From positions 3,602,121 to 3,666,120 of the forward strand of contig NZ_LT985747.1 in the NCBI RefSeq assembly GCF_900289175.1: a stretch of DNA of 64,000 nucleotides, read 5' to 3'. Below are positions 52,164 to 61,146 of the stretch, in pieces; position 1 is the stretch's first letter, and each line of letters begins with the position of its first letter. This DNA comes from Paenibacillus faecalis (GTDB lineage: Bacteria > Bacillota > Bacilli > Paenibacillales > Paenibacillaceae). A program made the translations under genes and the position numbers. The notes below the pieces were generated by a model that saw only the letters and a list, made by a program, of their open reading frames with translations, ran no database searches and was not told where the DNA came from.

Positions 52164-53033
52164 TCATAAAATCGTATACCTTGCGGGCCCCCTAAACACT
52201 TCCCTTATATGCCAATTTATGAAATTCTCTTTCGGTGTATATACCGGATGTATAGGGGAACGTACCTTTTTACCGTGAAAACGCATAAGCCACTCTTCAA
52301 AACCATGCGTGCCGTGAGCCTCTTCAGCTACAAGCAGTTCCCGCTCACCTGTTATAGTAAATACACCACGATCGAATAACTTATGGTGCAAAGAACAAAG
52401 TGCAATCCCATTTTCCTCTGTATCGGGTCCGCCAGCTTGATGCCATTGAATGTGGGCGGCGTCAATGGCCACTAAATTATGTCCCAGCCTGACATTAAAC
52501 CCACAAACGGCGCAACTGTATTCATATGCTTTTAAAATCTTATTTCTAAAATTGGGATCACGCTTCCGCTTTCTTCTTACAGAAAAATCAAGTCCTACTT
52601 CATCAAGAATATCCTGATGAATGGTCTCGGGAAAATGCTCATTCAACAGCAATTCAGCTAACTCTTGAATGAGAAGTTCGTTGTTTTGAAGAAGCTTAAG
52701 TACCTCCTCATTAAACCCTCCTGCTATTTGCTCTGTTAAGAGCTTCTTATCAGAAAAATTCCTTTTATCAATAGAACCGCTTAATTCCCAAATTCCATCG
52801 GTGGTTAGTCGAACAAAAGGCTCTTCGGGATGATACGATTTTCTGATAGGACCAAACTCTATAAGCAGCTTTTTCAATTTTTCCCGAACTAATTCATACG
52901 GTAAGATTGTATTGTTTTGTTGCAGCTGGGCAAGCCCTAGCAGGATTAGTAACGGCTTATGTGGAGCCCGTTGCCCATTCTTTTTCCATATCGTTAGATT
53001 AGATATCTTTTCTTTTAATTCGGATTCTTCCAC
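52164..53033 (-). CDS. Phosphorothioated-DNA-binding HNH restriction endonuclease (type IV)
   Basis: 289 residues. N-terminal sulfur-binding-type domain with QRAPHKPLLILLGLAQLQQN (21-40) and FGPIRKSYHPEEPFVRLTTD (60-79). C-terminal HNH nuclease: Cys174-x2-Cys177 (CAVCGF), Asp191-A-A-His194 and IALCSLHHKLFDRG (Cys213, His216/217) with ERGVF-type FDRGVFTI. This is the layout of ScoMcrA-like enzymes, which cut DNA with phosphorothioate linkages. No dnd or ssp genes are in the window, as expected for a type IV enzyme. Terminator-like T-run follows. The start has a weak GAAGAATCC context. Confidence 0.78.
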   Translation of the reverse strand: MEESELKEKISNLTIWKKNGQRAPHKPLLILLGLAQLQQNNTILPYELVREKLKKLLIEFGPIRKSYHPEEPFVRLTTDGIWELSGSIDKRNFSDKKLLTEQIAGGFNEEVLKLLQNNELLIQELAELLLNEHFPETIHQDILDEVGLDFSVRRKRKRDPNFRNKILKAYEYSCAVCGFNVRLGHNLVAIDAAHIQWHQAGGPDTEENGIALCSLHHKLFDRGVFTITGERELLVAEEAHGTHGFEEWLMRFHGKKVRSPIHPVYTPKENFINWHIREVFRGPARYTIL

Positions 53034-53276
53034 GATCTCTACCTCTCACATTTTTTAATCACACACTACCGACTCTATCTATATTAATAAATGATATCTT
53101 GTAAAAGAACAAAAAGAAAGCGGCCGCCTATCCCCTAAGATTAACTACCTTAAGTTGGGCTGCTAACTGACCAAATATGAGGATTCGAAAAAGAGCATCT
53201 GCACGAGGTAAGCCTTCAGTCGATATAGACCTTTTGCATGAAACAGAATCCTTTAACTGACAGAAAGTTGCTTCCG
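53034..53276. other. Intergenic region before the dioxygenase operon
   Basis: No gene is recognised. A GCGGCCGCC run (53121-53129) stands out in otherwise AT-rich sequence. The operon promoter follows at 53277. Confidence 0.5.
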
Positions 53277-53305
53277 TTTACATAATATACAGTATCTGTT
53301 ATATT
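53277..53305 (+). promoter_or_regulatory. Promoter of the dioxygenase/ACT/LysE operon
   Basis: TTTACA (53277-53282), 17 bp, TATATT (53300-53305). The spacer contains the dyad ATATACAG-TAT-CTGTTATAT, a possible operator. The first ATG is 48 nt downstream. Confidence 0.65.
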
Positions 53306-53352
53306 AAATTACAATAATTACATGTAACTATTTAAGTAAAGTAGGAGGGGTA

Positions 53353-54231
53353 ATGATGTTGCTAAAAGAATTAGATACACCCATTAGTATTATTAATGTA
53401 ATTGATCTTGGCATCGATTTAGAAAAAATGAAAGATAAGCTGAGAGCGGGATATAAGGAGTATGAGCCGGATGTTTACTTGACTCAAAGAAATAAAATAG
53501 AAATTTTGCAGTCACATTTATCGCAAGAGGAGATTGATCGTGTAGGATATGACGTTTGGATGAAAATTTACAAAGGTGAAATACCAGACAAGGATTTCCC
53601 TATTATATTTCCGCATATAGCCAGTGATGTTTTAAAAACAATCTCATCTTTACAACCGACAAGAATGCGTCTAATTTCTGAATGTGAATTGACTTGGAAA
53701 GAAAACAGTTGGGAAATTCAACGAATTCCTTGTGCTCCATTTCAACAAACGGAAGCATTGATCGCTACGAATGATTTGGATTATCGCTTGATACCAAGAA
53801 AATTCAAAGAGCTACCTGAATACTTATTTGATGAAGATCTCAAAAAAATTCTAATCCAAGTTGGTAATAAAGTTAAAGAATTTAATAATTCCGCGAAAAA
53901 ACTTAGTATTTCAATTCATCACACCTTAATACTTTGCATTCCAGATCAAATAAGCTCAAATTCTCCTGAAGGAATTCATCAAGATGGGGTGGATTACATT
54001 GTATCTGCGTTAGTAATAGAAAGAAACAATGTTTATGGTGGAAAAAGCATTATTTACGGTGCTGATGCGAAAACACCTCTGCTCAATATTACTTTACAAT
54101 CGGGTCAAGGCATTTTTCAACCAGATAAAGGAACAGAGTTATGGCATGAGGTAACCTCCATTTCACTGATTAATACAGATGAGCCTGGATATCGGTCAAC
54201 CATTGGATTTGATATCTTAGTATTGGATTAG
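53353..54231 (+). CDS. 2-oxoglutarate/Fe(II) amino-acid dioxygenase (2OG-Fe dioxygenase family)
   Basis: 292 residues. The iron triad is His209-x-Asp211 (PEGIHQDGVDYI) and His265 (LWHEVTS), with Arg281 (GYRSTIG) positioned for 2-oxoglutarate; NVYGGKSIIYG lies between. This is the PF10014-type fold of IDO, the L-isoleucine 4-hydroxylase of Bacillus thuringiensis, and relatives that hydroxylate free amino acids. Its substrate is not evident from sequence. It leads an operon with a small ACT-domain-like gene (4 nt later) and a LysE exporter. AGGAGGGG precedes tandem ATGs. Confidence 0.8.
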   Translation: MMLLKELDTPISIINVIDLGIDLEKMKDKLRAGYKEYEPDVYLTQRNKIEILQSHLSQEEIDRVGYDVWMKIYKGEIPDKDFPIIFPHIASDVLKTISSLQPTRMRLISECELTWKENSWEIQRIPCAPFQQTEALIATNDLDYRLIPRKFKELPEYLFDEDLKKILIQVGNKVKEFNNSAKKLSISIHHTLILCIPDQISSNSPEGIHQDGVDYIVSALVIERNNVYGGKSIIYGADAKTPLLNITLQSGQGIFQPDKGTELWHEVTSISLINTDEPGYRSTIGFDILVLD

Positions 54232-54235
54232 AGCT

Positions 54236-54625
54236 ATGAATGAAAATTCATTGACCTGCCTAAGATTACTATCAGATTCTTATTCCTTGTGTAAAGTTTC
54301 TGAAGAATTCGATATTAGTAGCGTTTCCGATCAAATCTTTTGCACGATTAAAGAGTCTGGTGTTACAACGTTAATTTATAAACAAAACCAAAATACGGTT
54401 AATCATTTTTTGGAGATTTCACATGGTTGGAATGCATTACGGATCGAAGCCAAACTTGATTTTTCACAATCCGGCATATTATATTCCATTATTTCTCCCT
54501 TATCGAAGGCTAAAATTAGTATTTTAGTCGTTTCTACTTTTGATACTGATTATATTTTTTTCAAAGAGAAGGACTCTGAGAAAGCACTGAGTACACTTAG
54601 ATTTGCGGGATATCAAATTATTTGA
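54236..54625 (+). CDS. ACT-domain-like protein in the dioxygenase operon
   Basis: 129 residues. Two betaalphabeta-like halves, with EAKLDFSQSGILYSIISPLS KAKISILVVSTFDTDYIF in the second, as in ACT/CASTOR-type amino-acid-sensing domains. It follows the dioxygenase by 4 nt and precedes the exporter by 22 nt. It could bind the amino-acid substrate or product and regulate the enzyme or exporter. No enzyme motif. Family assignment is by pattern only. Confidence 0.65.
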   Translation: MNENSLTCLRLLSDSYSLCKVSEEFDISSVSDQIFCTIKESGVTTLIYKQNQNTVNHFLEISHGWNALRIEAKLDFSQSGILYSIISPLSKAKISILVVSTFDTDYIFFKEKDSEKALSTLRFAGYQII

Positions 54626-54647
54626 CAAAAAAGCAGGTATGTAGATT

Positions 54648-55271
54648 ATGAATGAAATACTAAGAGGAGCATTAATTGCGGGCAGCCTTATTGTGGCTAT
54701 CGGCGCTCAAAATGCCTTTGTACTTAAACAGGGATTGATGAAAAACAATATTTTTTGGGTGTCATTAACTTGCTTTTTATGTGATCTACTTCTAATGGTC
54801 ATCGGTGTAATAGGAGTTGGTACCATTATCAGCAGCAGCACTTTTGCAACTGTTTCTCTTGCAATAGCTGGCGGTCTTTTTTTAGCCTTTTATGGATTGA
54901 ATTCTCTACGGAGTGCTTGGTTTCTTTCCAGTGGAATGAATATTAACAATGATGGAAAAACAATTCCTAAAATTCACACTACTATTTTATCCACACTGGC
55001 TATTACTTTGCTTAATCCACATGTATATTTAGATACTGTTGTTGTTATAGGTGGTGTTGCTGGAACATTAACATGGAATGAAAAAATACAGTTTTTAATC
55101 GGGGCTCTTATCGCTTCATTTCTGTGGTTCTTTGGGCTTGGATATGGTTCAAGGTGGCTTATTCCTCTTTTCAAAAAACCGATATCATGGAGAATACTGG
55201 ATTTTGGCATTGGGTGTTTTATGCTCTTGCTCTCCTATCAACTCATCAAATTCGGGTTGCAAAGTATCTAG
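54648..55271 (+). CDS. LysE/ArgO-family amino-acid exporter
   Basis: 207 residues with about six membrane helices. The N-terminal GSLIVAIGAQNAFVLKQGLM and the NPHVYLDTVVVIGG motif are classical for LysE/ArgO. Last gene of the operon with the dioxygenase and ACT protein, so its cargo may be the hydroxylated amino acid. The RBS is weak (AAAGCAGG). The C-terminus, SYQLIKFGLQSI, abuts an IS3 remnant. Confidence 0.88.
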   Translation: MNEILRGALIAGSLIVAIGAQNAFVLKQGLMKNNIFWVSLTCFLCDLLLMVIGVIGVGTIISSSTFATVSLAIAGGLFLAFYGLNSLRSAWFLSSGMNINNDGKTIPKIHTTILSTLAITLLNPHVYLDTVVVIGGVAGTLTWNEKIQFLIGALIASFLWFFGLGYGSRWLIPLFKKPISWRILDFGIGCFMLLLSYQLIKFGLQSI

Positions 55272-55278
55272 TTAGTGC

Positions 55279-55403
55279 TTTGGCAATCAGAGTCAGCTAT
55301 CCGGTAGAAGTGAAGAATAAAGCCATTGAAAATGCTAGAGGCGGAAAATCGGTTTTTGAAGCAACAACTAGATCTGCTAAAAAAGTACAAGAAAATGCCT
55401 AGG
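55279..55403 (+). pseudogene. IS3-family orfA remnant
   Basis: One frame gives SYPVEVKNKAIEN; another, starting inside it, gives LEAENRFLKQQLDLLKKYKK, the end of IS3 OrfA-type transposases. The middle helix-turn-helix portion is missing. It marks an old insertion at the junction between the dioxygenase and phosphonate regions. Confidence 0.6.
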
Positions 55404-55808
55404 AAGTGCCGCCAAAAATGTAGTGAAGTGGGTCGAGTCTATTCGAGGAGAAGTCAGTTCACAAATATGTTTATTCATCTATTTGCCGCATTTTTTCCGT
55501 CATGGGCTGGGCTTCGACTATACCGCCAGCTACACCATCGGCGTATACAGCGCCATCGTTGTTTCTGCTGGCTGAGCTTATTGTGCGTACCGTTTTCCGG
55601 GAGCCGCCGCCAATATCGATGTAGGTTGAATTTTTCGATGGCACTGAAGGGCAGAAGCTTTCCGCTTTCGCTTGCCATTTTTCGATTGCCAATCCGTTCC
55701 GGGCAGCGCCCCGAAGGCTGCAAAATCACAGCCCCCAGCGGCCATGCCCAGGATTACGGACCGTGCGACACAGGGAGACGCATACGCACGAGGCCGCCAC
55801 AGGCATTT
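55404..55808. other. GC-rich region between IS3 remnant and phnX
   Basis: About 400 bases. Several frames are open in both strands because of GC-rich composition. A minus-strand stretch (KTVRTISSASRNNDGAVYAD, GVAGGIVEAQPMTEKMRQID) looks partly protein-like and could be a gene fragment, but it lacks a credible start and a family. I call no gene. Confidence 0.4.
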
Positions 55809-56630
55809 CTACTTCACCGGACAACCGGGTCTTTTTCCTTCGGACAACAGGCCGTTAATGCGCTCGATCAGAAACGGCAGCTCGGTCATCGTATGAATGA
55901 CAAAATCGGCACCGTTCTGCAAAAATGTCTGCTCGACCTTTCCGATCACCCTGGCTTTGTCCGGCTCCGGCAAAGCCTCATATTCATCCAGGGTCAGGCC
56001 CATTTCTGAACTCCCAACCGCCACGCCGACCGACCATACCCCTGCATGAACACCCTCCTTGATATCCGACACCGTATCGCCCACCTTTACTACCTTCCAT
56101 GAAGCCGACAGCTTCAGCAGCTCCATGTTTCGATAAATCATATAAGGATAAGGCCTTCCATAGGATTGCGTGTCATCCGGCGTCACATAAGTGTCCGGGC
56201 TGTAGCCCTTGTGCTGAGCGTTCATGACCACAACCTCCATCATGCTGTCCGTATAACCTGTGGTGGAGCCAATCTTCAACCCCTGAGCCTTCAATGAAGC
56301 CACAGTCTCAATCACTCCCGGAATCGGGTCCGTGTACGCCGACAGGGAAGCCATTAGCGCCGGCTCAAACGCCGCATACAACCGCTGGACATCCTCCTCC
56401 TGAAAGGTTCTTCCATAGGTTTGCTCCCATAGGTCGGATACCCTCGGCATCGACAGCATCGCACGGATATGGTCGATCTTCAGCATCCCCATCGGGGCTC
56501 TCGCTTCGTCCATCGTCACCTCAATGCCCGCGTCCCTGAAAATATCGACAAACACATTCACAGGTGCAAAACATCCGAAATCCACTGTCGTCCCTGCCCA
56601 ATCCAGGATTACGCCTTCGATTCTGTTCAT
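55809..56630 (-). CDS. phnX: Phosphonoacetaldehyde hydrolase (phosphonatase)
   Basis: 273 residues, HAD fold. Asp10 (ILDWAGTTVD) is the nucleophile, and Lys51 in MGMLKIDHIRAM is the Schiff-base lysine that is diagnostic of phosphonatase. GSTTGYTDSM and KVGDTVSDIKEGVHAG complete the HAD motifs. It cleaves phosphonoacetaldehyde to acetaldehyde and phosphate. Its ATG overlaps the phnW stop by 4 bases (ATGA). Last gene of the operon. Confidence 0.95.
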   Translation of the reverse strand: MNRIEGVILDWAGTTVDFGCFAPVNVFVDIFRDAGIEVTMDEARAPMGMLKIDHIRAMLSMPRVSDLWEQTYGRTFQEEDVQRLYAAFEPALMASLSAYTDPIPGVIETVASLKAQGLKIGSTTGYTDSMMEVVVMNAQHKGYSPDTYVTPDDTQSYGRPYPYMIYRNMELLKLSASWKVVKVGDTVSDIKEGVHAGVWSVGVAVGSSEMGLTLDEYEALPEPDKARVIGKVEQTFLQNGADFVIHTMTELPFLIERINGLLSEGKRPGCPVK

Positions 56631-57721
56631 TGCGCCATCACTCCCATGTATTCTTCAATGATTTGGCATAGCTGTTCGATATCCTGCTCATAAATCTCGC
56701 CGATGTTTCCAATCCGAAACGTATCGACGTCCGTCAGCTTGCCCGGATAAATGACATACCCTCTGTCCTTAATGTAAGCATAGAAATGTTGGAAGCTGAA
56801 CCCTTGATCCGGGAACAAAAAGGTTGTGATGATCGGGGATTGCAGCTCCTCCGGAATATATGCGTGAATGCCGATCCGTGCCAGCCGCTCTCTCAGAAGC
56901 CGGTTGTTGTTCCGGTAACGCCTGTGCCTGGCAGGCACACCGCCTTCCTCATATAGCTCGTCCAGCGCTTTGGAGAAGGCCGCCACCACATGGGTCGGCG
57001 ATGTGTACCGCCATTTTCCGTCCTGGTCCATGCCCTTCCATTGATCGACCAAATCAAGCGACAAGCTCCGCGAAACGCCTTCGCAGGAGGCAAGCTTATC
57101 CGCCCGCGCAATGACAAACCCGAATCCCGGCACGCCCTGAATGCACTTATTTGCACTGCTGATCAGATAATCGATGCCCAGGGCCTGCACATTTATCTCC
57201 ATTCCGCCAAAGCTGCTCATGGCATCAATAATAAGCGTTTTGCCGTATTCTCGGGACAGCCTGGAGACCATCTCCAGCGGATTCAGCATCCCTGTCGTCG
57301 TCTCGCAATGAACCATCGCGATATGCGTAATGTAGATATCCTCCTGGAATTTGGCCCGCAGCTCCTCTTCCTCCGGCTGCTCGTCATATTCCAGTTTATA
57401 CTCAACATATCGCAGCCCGATGTACTGGGCCATTTTGACGATCCGCTCGCCATAGGCGCCATTGTTCACAATAAGCACCTTGTCCTGGCTTGCCACCGTC
57501 GAGGTGAGGACAGATTCCACGGTAAAAGTGCCGCTGCCCTGCATCAAGACTGCCGTATACCGGTCTGCCTCTGCCCCGGCCAGTTCCAGCAGCTGCGATC
57601 TGATTTTCTGGGTAATCGCCTTATAATCGTCATCCCATGTACAGCGGTCCATGAGCATTTCCGCTTTCACGGTGCTCGTTGTCGTTAAAGGTCCTGGCGT
57701 CAAAAGCTTGTAATTGTTCAT
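56627..57721 (-). CDS. phnW: 2-aminoethylphosphonate-pyruvate transaminase
   Basis: 364 residues, fold-type I PLP enzyme. Starts MNNYKLLTPGPLTTTSTVKA, the PhnW N-terminus; the PLP lysine is Lys192 (LISSANKCIQGVPGFGFVIA), with Asp166 (LIIDAMSSFGG) binding the pyridine nitrogen. It moves the amino group of 2-aminoethylphosphonate to pyruvate, producing phosphonoacetaldehyde and alanine. The product is used by PhnX encoded next. Confidence 0.96.
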   Translation of the reverse strand: MNNYKLLTPGPLTTTSTVKAEMLMDRCTWDDDYKAITQKIRSQLLELAGAEADRYTAVLMQGSGTFTVESVLTSTVASQDKVLIVNNGAYGERIVKMAQYIGLRYVEYKLEYDEQPEEEELRAKFQEDIYITHIAMVHCETTTGMLNPLEMVSRLSREYGKTLIIDAMSSFGGMEINVQALGIDYLISSANKCIQGVPGFGFVIARADKLASCEGVSRSLSLDLVDQWKGMDQDGKWRYTSPTHVVAAFSKALDELYEEGGVPARHRRYRNNNRLLRERLARIGIHAYIPEELQSPIITTFLFPDQGFSFQHFYAYIKDRGYVIYPGKLTDVDTFRIGNIGEIYEQDIEQLCQIIEEYMGVMAQ

Positions 57722-57743
57722 CCCATTTCACTCCTAAGCTGCC

Positions 57744-58733
57744 TTATGGTTTGGAACCGTTGAAGAACTGTTGATGCTCCTCCAGCAACTCAACGGTCAA
57801 AGCTTTATTGAATGTCATTGAATAGGCCGGCTTGTTCACTTCATCCACGGTTTCTCCTTCATACAAGGCCACTGGATAGTTCACTATCAAATCCTTGCGC
57901 GCATCCTGGATGATGGTCTCCGCCATCTTCATTGCCAGCTCCGCCTGATCCCCCTCCTTATTCACTACGGCTATCGACTCGGTCAGCGAGAAGTTGCCTT
58001 CAACCGGATCAACGTAATCGATCGGAGCCCCCACAGCCTTGGCCGCTACCGCCTGATGCCGCAGACCGAAACCTGCCGCCACTTCCCCGGCCTGCACCTT
58101 TTTGATCGGTCCGGAACCGGAGCTCTCCAGATGAGGGCCAACGTTAGCAATCAGGTCATGAAGCACCTGGCGTCCGGCATCCTTCCCGTACTGGTTGACA
58201 ATCGCCTGCACCAGCAGCCAGCCGGTCGAAGAATCCATAATATTCGGAATCGATACGAGACCCCTAAATTCTGGCTTGGTCAGGTCTACAATAGAGGCTG
58301 GTGTCGGCAGCCCTTTATCCTTCAGCACCTGGGTGTTCACAAAGATCGAGCCAGTGTTGGCAAGAATCGGTTTATAAAAAGCCGGGTATTCATCCAGCGC
58401 CGAGGTTTCGAAGGTCAGATCCTTGAACATGCCATGCTGTCTTTGCGCGCTTTCGATAAAATAAGAGCTCATCGTGACGAGATCCGCTTCAATGTCCTTC
58501 CCTTCGGCCATCAGTTTGCCGCCAAGCTCGGAGGTTCCCAGAGACTGCACGAGATACTGGCCGTCATACCCGGCCTGGTTCAGCGAGGTTTCCATCGCCG
58601 CCACCGCCTCCTCATCCCCGTTCGTGTAGATGACAACCTTCTTCGCTGCGCCCGAACCGCCGCAGGCGGCCAGCGCCAAAACCATACTGACAGCAATCAG
58701 CGTCAGCAGCATGCCTTTAGTTGTCTTTCCCAT
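57744..58733 (-). CDS. phnS: 2-aminoethylphosphonate ABC transporter binding lipoprotein
   Basis: 329 residues. Lipobox VLALAACGGS, then a solute-binding protein of the iron/phosphonate (AfuA/PhnS) type (KKVVIYTNGDEEAVAAMETS; ADLVTMSSYFIESAQRQHGM). First in the cascade of uptake; placed between permease and phnW, 22 nt from the latter. AGTGAG precedes the ATG. The ligand is inferred from the operon. Confidence 0.88.
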   Translation of the reverse strand: MGKTTKGMLLTLIAVSMVLALAACGGSGAAKKVVIYTNGDEEAVAAMETSLNQAGYDGQYLVQSLGTSELGGKLMAEGKDIEADLVTMSSYFIESAQRQHGMFKDLTFETSALDEYPAFYKPILANTGSIFVNTQVLKDKGLPTPASIVDLTKPEFRGLVSIPNIMDSSTGWLLVQAIVNQYGKDAGRQVLHDLIANVGPHLESSGSGPIKKVQAGEVAAGFGLRHQAVAAKAVGAPIDYVDPVEGNFSLTESIAVVNKEGDQAELAMKMAETIIQDARKDLIVNYPVALYEGETVDEVNKPAYSMTFNKALTVELLEEHQQFFNGSKP

Positions 58734-58781
58734 GAATAGCTCACTCCCATTAATCGAATTGTCGTAATTCCGTTATTCACC

Positions 58782-60401
58782 TCAGCCCTTGATAGCCGCT
58801 CTGCGCTGCAGCCAGTCGCACACCAGCTTGATGAGCAGATTCGTCATAAAGATCAGCATCGACAGCACAAAGATTTCATTGAATTTGGCAAAATGCTGCA
58901 GCTCTTTGATTTTGCTCGCAACCAGCGACGTCTGGGCTGAGACGAGAAAAATAATGCCGCTGACCGTCACCATCGCATTGATGAAATAGTAGCTGAACAT
59001 TTCAACAACCGTTGAAATGGAGTTAGGCAGAACAACCCTGAACACGGTCTTGAACCAGCTGTCTCCCAGCAGCTCGCCTGTCGTTTCCCAAGAAGGGTTC
59101 ATTTTGGACAAAGCGTTTTTGGCCATCAAATACGGCGTCGTAAAAAAATGGACGATATTGCACAGAACGATGATGGCAAAGGTCCCTTTCAAGGTGCTGC
59201 CGTTAAACAGCAGCAGATAAGAGATTCCGAGTACCATTCCCGGCACCGTATTGGTGATCATGGATACGCCATCCACGACAGATCTGGCTTTCAGCGGCGT
59301 GCGCACATTCAGCAATGCGGATGCATATGCGATCAGCGTGCCCGCGAGTGCGGTCAACAGCGCCACCCATAAAGAGTTGCGGTATACCCCCGTCAAATCG
59401 CTGGACTGCACCACATTCATCACATGCTTCAGCGTGAAGGTCATATCATAGGGATAGCTGTTTAACCATGGGGCAATGAACATCACGGCAAACACGGACA
59501 GCACCCCCAGCACAATGACTGATGAAATCACGCCAAAGCTGATATCGCGCACCCGGTGCTGCGGAAGCCCGGTATCCGATAAGCGGTCATAATGGAAATT
59601 CAGCCTCTCCAGCGCCTTCAGCAGCCAGATGCCAAACACGGCCGGAACGAGCATCAGCACAGCGATCACGGCGCCTTCATTAAAATCCGGTATGGAGCCC
59701 AGCATCACTTGATACAGCTGCGTTGCCACCACGGGGTAAGTGCCGCCGACAGAGGCGGGAATGCCGAAATCCGTAAAGCTTAAGATAAAAGAAAGCACAA
59801 ACGCTCCGCCAAGCGCGCCCGCCAAAGGGCGCAGAATCGTATTCATGAAGCTTCTCAGCAGACCGTCGCCCATCAGCTTGGATACGATCATGAATTTTTT
59901 GTCCGTATACTTGAAGGCATTATCGATCAGCAGAAATACCGGCGGCAGCGTGTAAATGACATAACCGATCAGCAAGCCGTTAAAGCCATAGATTTCGAAC
60001 AGCTCACGGCCGACGAGCCTCGTAATCAGCCCCTGATTTCCGAACGAGTACATAATGGCAAAACCGTACGTAATCGTCGGGAGCAGCATCGGAACGATGA
60101 TCGCCGTTTTCAACACCCCTTTGACAGGGCGGATGATGTTCGTGCAATGGATCGAATAGGCTAAAATAAATCCCAAAATCGTGGTGATGACAGCCGTAAC
60201 CGCAGAGACCTTCACACTGTTGCCGATGGAGGCCAGTAGCTCCGAATCAGTCAGGACGGATGCATAGTTGCTCAGCGTGGCTCCTTGATCCGATTCAAAG
60301 GAGCGAACCAGCAGAATCAGCAGCGGTGCGAACAAAAACAGGACAAACAGCAGCAGGATGACGGTAAAGATCACCCGCATTTCCGGCTTGGCGTTATGCA
60401 T
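58782..60401 (-). CDS. 2-aminoethylphosphonate ABC permease, two fused halves
   Basis: Start taken at the ATG 60401, whose first bases overlap the ATPase stop; a GTG nine bases upstream is also possible. About 539 residues with twelve membrane segments: two BPD-type permease halves, each with an EAA-like loop (KLMGDGLLRSFMNTILRPLA; ELLGDSWFKTVFRVVLPNSI). It is a fused form of the PhnU/PhnV-type permeases, as in iron(III) FbpB-like transporters. 48 nt from the binding protein gene. Confidence 0.88.
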   Translation of the reverse strand: MHNAKPEMRVIFTVILLLFVLFLFAPLLILLVRSFESDQGATLSNYASVLTDSELLASIGNSVKVSAVTAVITTILGFILAYSIHCTNIIRPVKGVLKTAIIVPMLLPTITYGFAIMYSFGNQGLITRLVGRELFEIYGFNGLLIGYVIYTLPPVFLLIDNAFKYTDKKFMIVSKLMGDGLLRSFMNTILRPLAGALGGAFVLSFILSFTDFGIPASVGGTYPVVATQLYQVMLGSIPDFNEGAVIAVLMLVPAVFGIWLLKALERLNFHYDRLSDTGLPQHRVRDISFGVISSVIVLGVLSVFAVMFIAPWLNSYPYDMTFTLKHVMNVVQSSDLTGVYRNSLWVALLTALAGTLIAYASALLNVRTPLKARSVVDGVSMITNTVPGMVLGISYLLLFNGSTLKGTFAIIVLCNIVHFFTTPYLMAKNALSKMNPSWETTGELLGDSWFKTVFRVVLPNSISTVVEMFSYYFINAMVTVSGIIFLVSAQTSLVASKIKELQHFAKFNEIFVLSMLIFMTNLLIKLVCDWLQRRAAIKG

Positions 60402-61146
60402 ACCGCTCACCGAACAGGTTGTAGATGTTGTCCCGTTTAATATGAAGCTGCTTAATGATAAACTGCTTCACGAATTCATTCTCCGGCTGATGAACGATAT
60501 CCCGGGGGGTGCCAAACTGCGCGATTTTCCCCTGATTGATAATGAGGATTTTATCGGATAACGTCAGCGCCTCCTCCGGGTCATGGGTCACAATGATGGT
60601 AGTGAGCTTGAATTCCCTGGCTATGGATTGTATGCGCTGTTTGATCGATTCCTTGATGACCCCGTCCAGGGCGCTAAGCGGCTCGTCCAGCAGCAGGATG
60701 CTCGGTTTTGTGACCAATGTTCGTGCAAGCGCCACTCTCTGCTTCTGTCCGCCGGACAGCTCGCCGATGCGCTTGCCCAGGTGGGGCTGCAGCTCCAGAA
60801 AGTCAATGTACTCCCGGACTTCCTTCTCACTGGCAGCCCCCTTCTTATTGCGCAAACCGTAGACGATATTGTCGTAAGCATTCAGGTTCGGGAACAGGGC
60901 GTAGTCCTGGAATACGATATTGAATCCCCGCTTCTTCATCGGCACGGTGCTCAAATCCCGATCCTGGAACAGGAGCTTTCCTTTGTCCATGTCCGTTAAA
61001 CCCAGAATGATGTTCAGCAGCGTGGTTTTCCCGCTTCCGCTCGGACCCAGCAGGGATACAATCTCCCCTGTGCCGATCTCCACGCTAATGTCATCCAGAA
61101 CCGCTTTATTGTCATAATGTTTGCTAATATGCTGGAGCTTCAGCAA
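60394..61146 (-). CDS. phnT: 2-aminoethylphosphonate ABC transporter ATPase
   Basis: Start at a TTG (61146) behind AGGGAGGTGA; the frame is open for 30 more codons without a site. 250 residues with Walker A GPSGSGKTT, signature LSGGQKQRVALARTL, Walker B LLLDEPLSALD and the H-loop VTHDPEE. Family PotA/PhnT-like. First gene of the phosphonate operon, divergent from the DeoR regulator. Confidence 0.92.
   Translation of the reverse strand: MLKLQHISKHYDNKAVLDDISVEIGTGEIVSLLGPSGSGKTTLLNIILGLTDMDKGKLLFQDRDLSTVPMKKRGFNIVFQDYALFPNLNAYDNIVYGLRNKKGAASEKEVREYIDFLELQPHLGKRIGELSGGQKQRVALARTLVTKPSILLLDEPLSALDGVIKESIKQRIQSIAREFKLTTIIVTHDPEEALTLSDKILIINQGKIAQFGTPRDIVHQPENEFVKQFIIKQLHIKRDNIYNLFGERYA

Noticed and set aside
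55326..56009. Plus-strand frame of 227 residues across the phnX gene
   Set aside because: It is an antisense frame of GC-rich DNA; only the first about 25 codons are an IS3 remnant and the rest shadows phnX.
56990..57688. Plus-strand frame of 232 residues opposite phnW
   Set aside because: Antisense shadow; phnW has full motifs and operon context.
58056..58739. Plus-strand frame of 227 residues opposite the phosphonate-binding protein
   Set aside because: Antisense shadow, His/Arg-rich, no start site.
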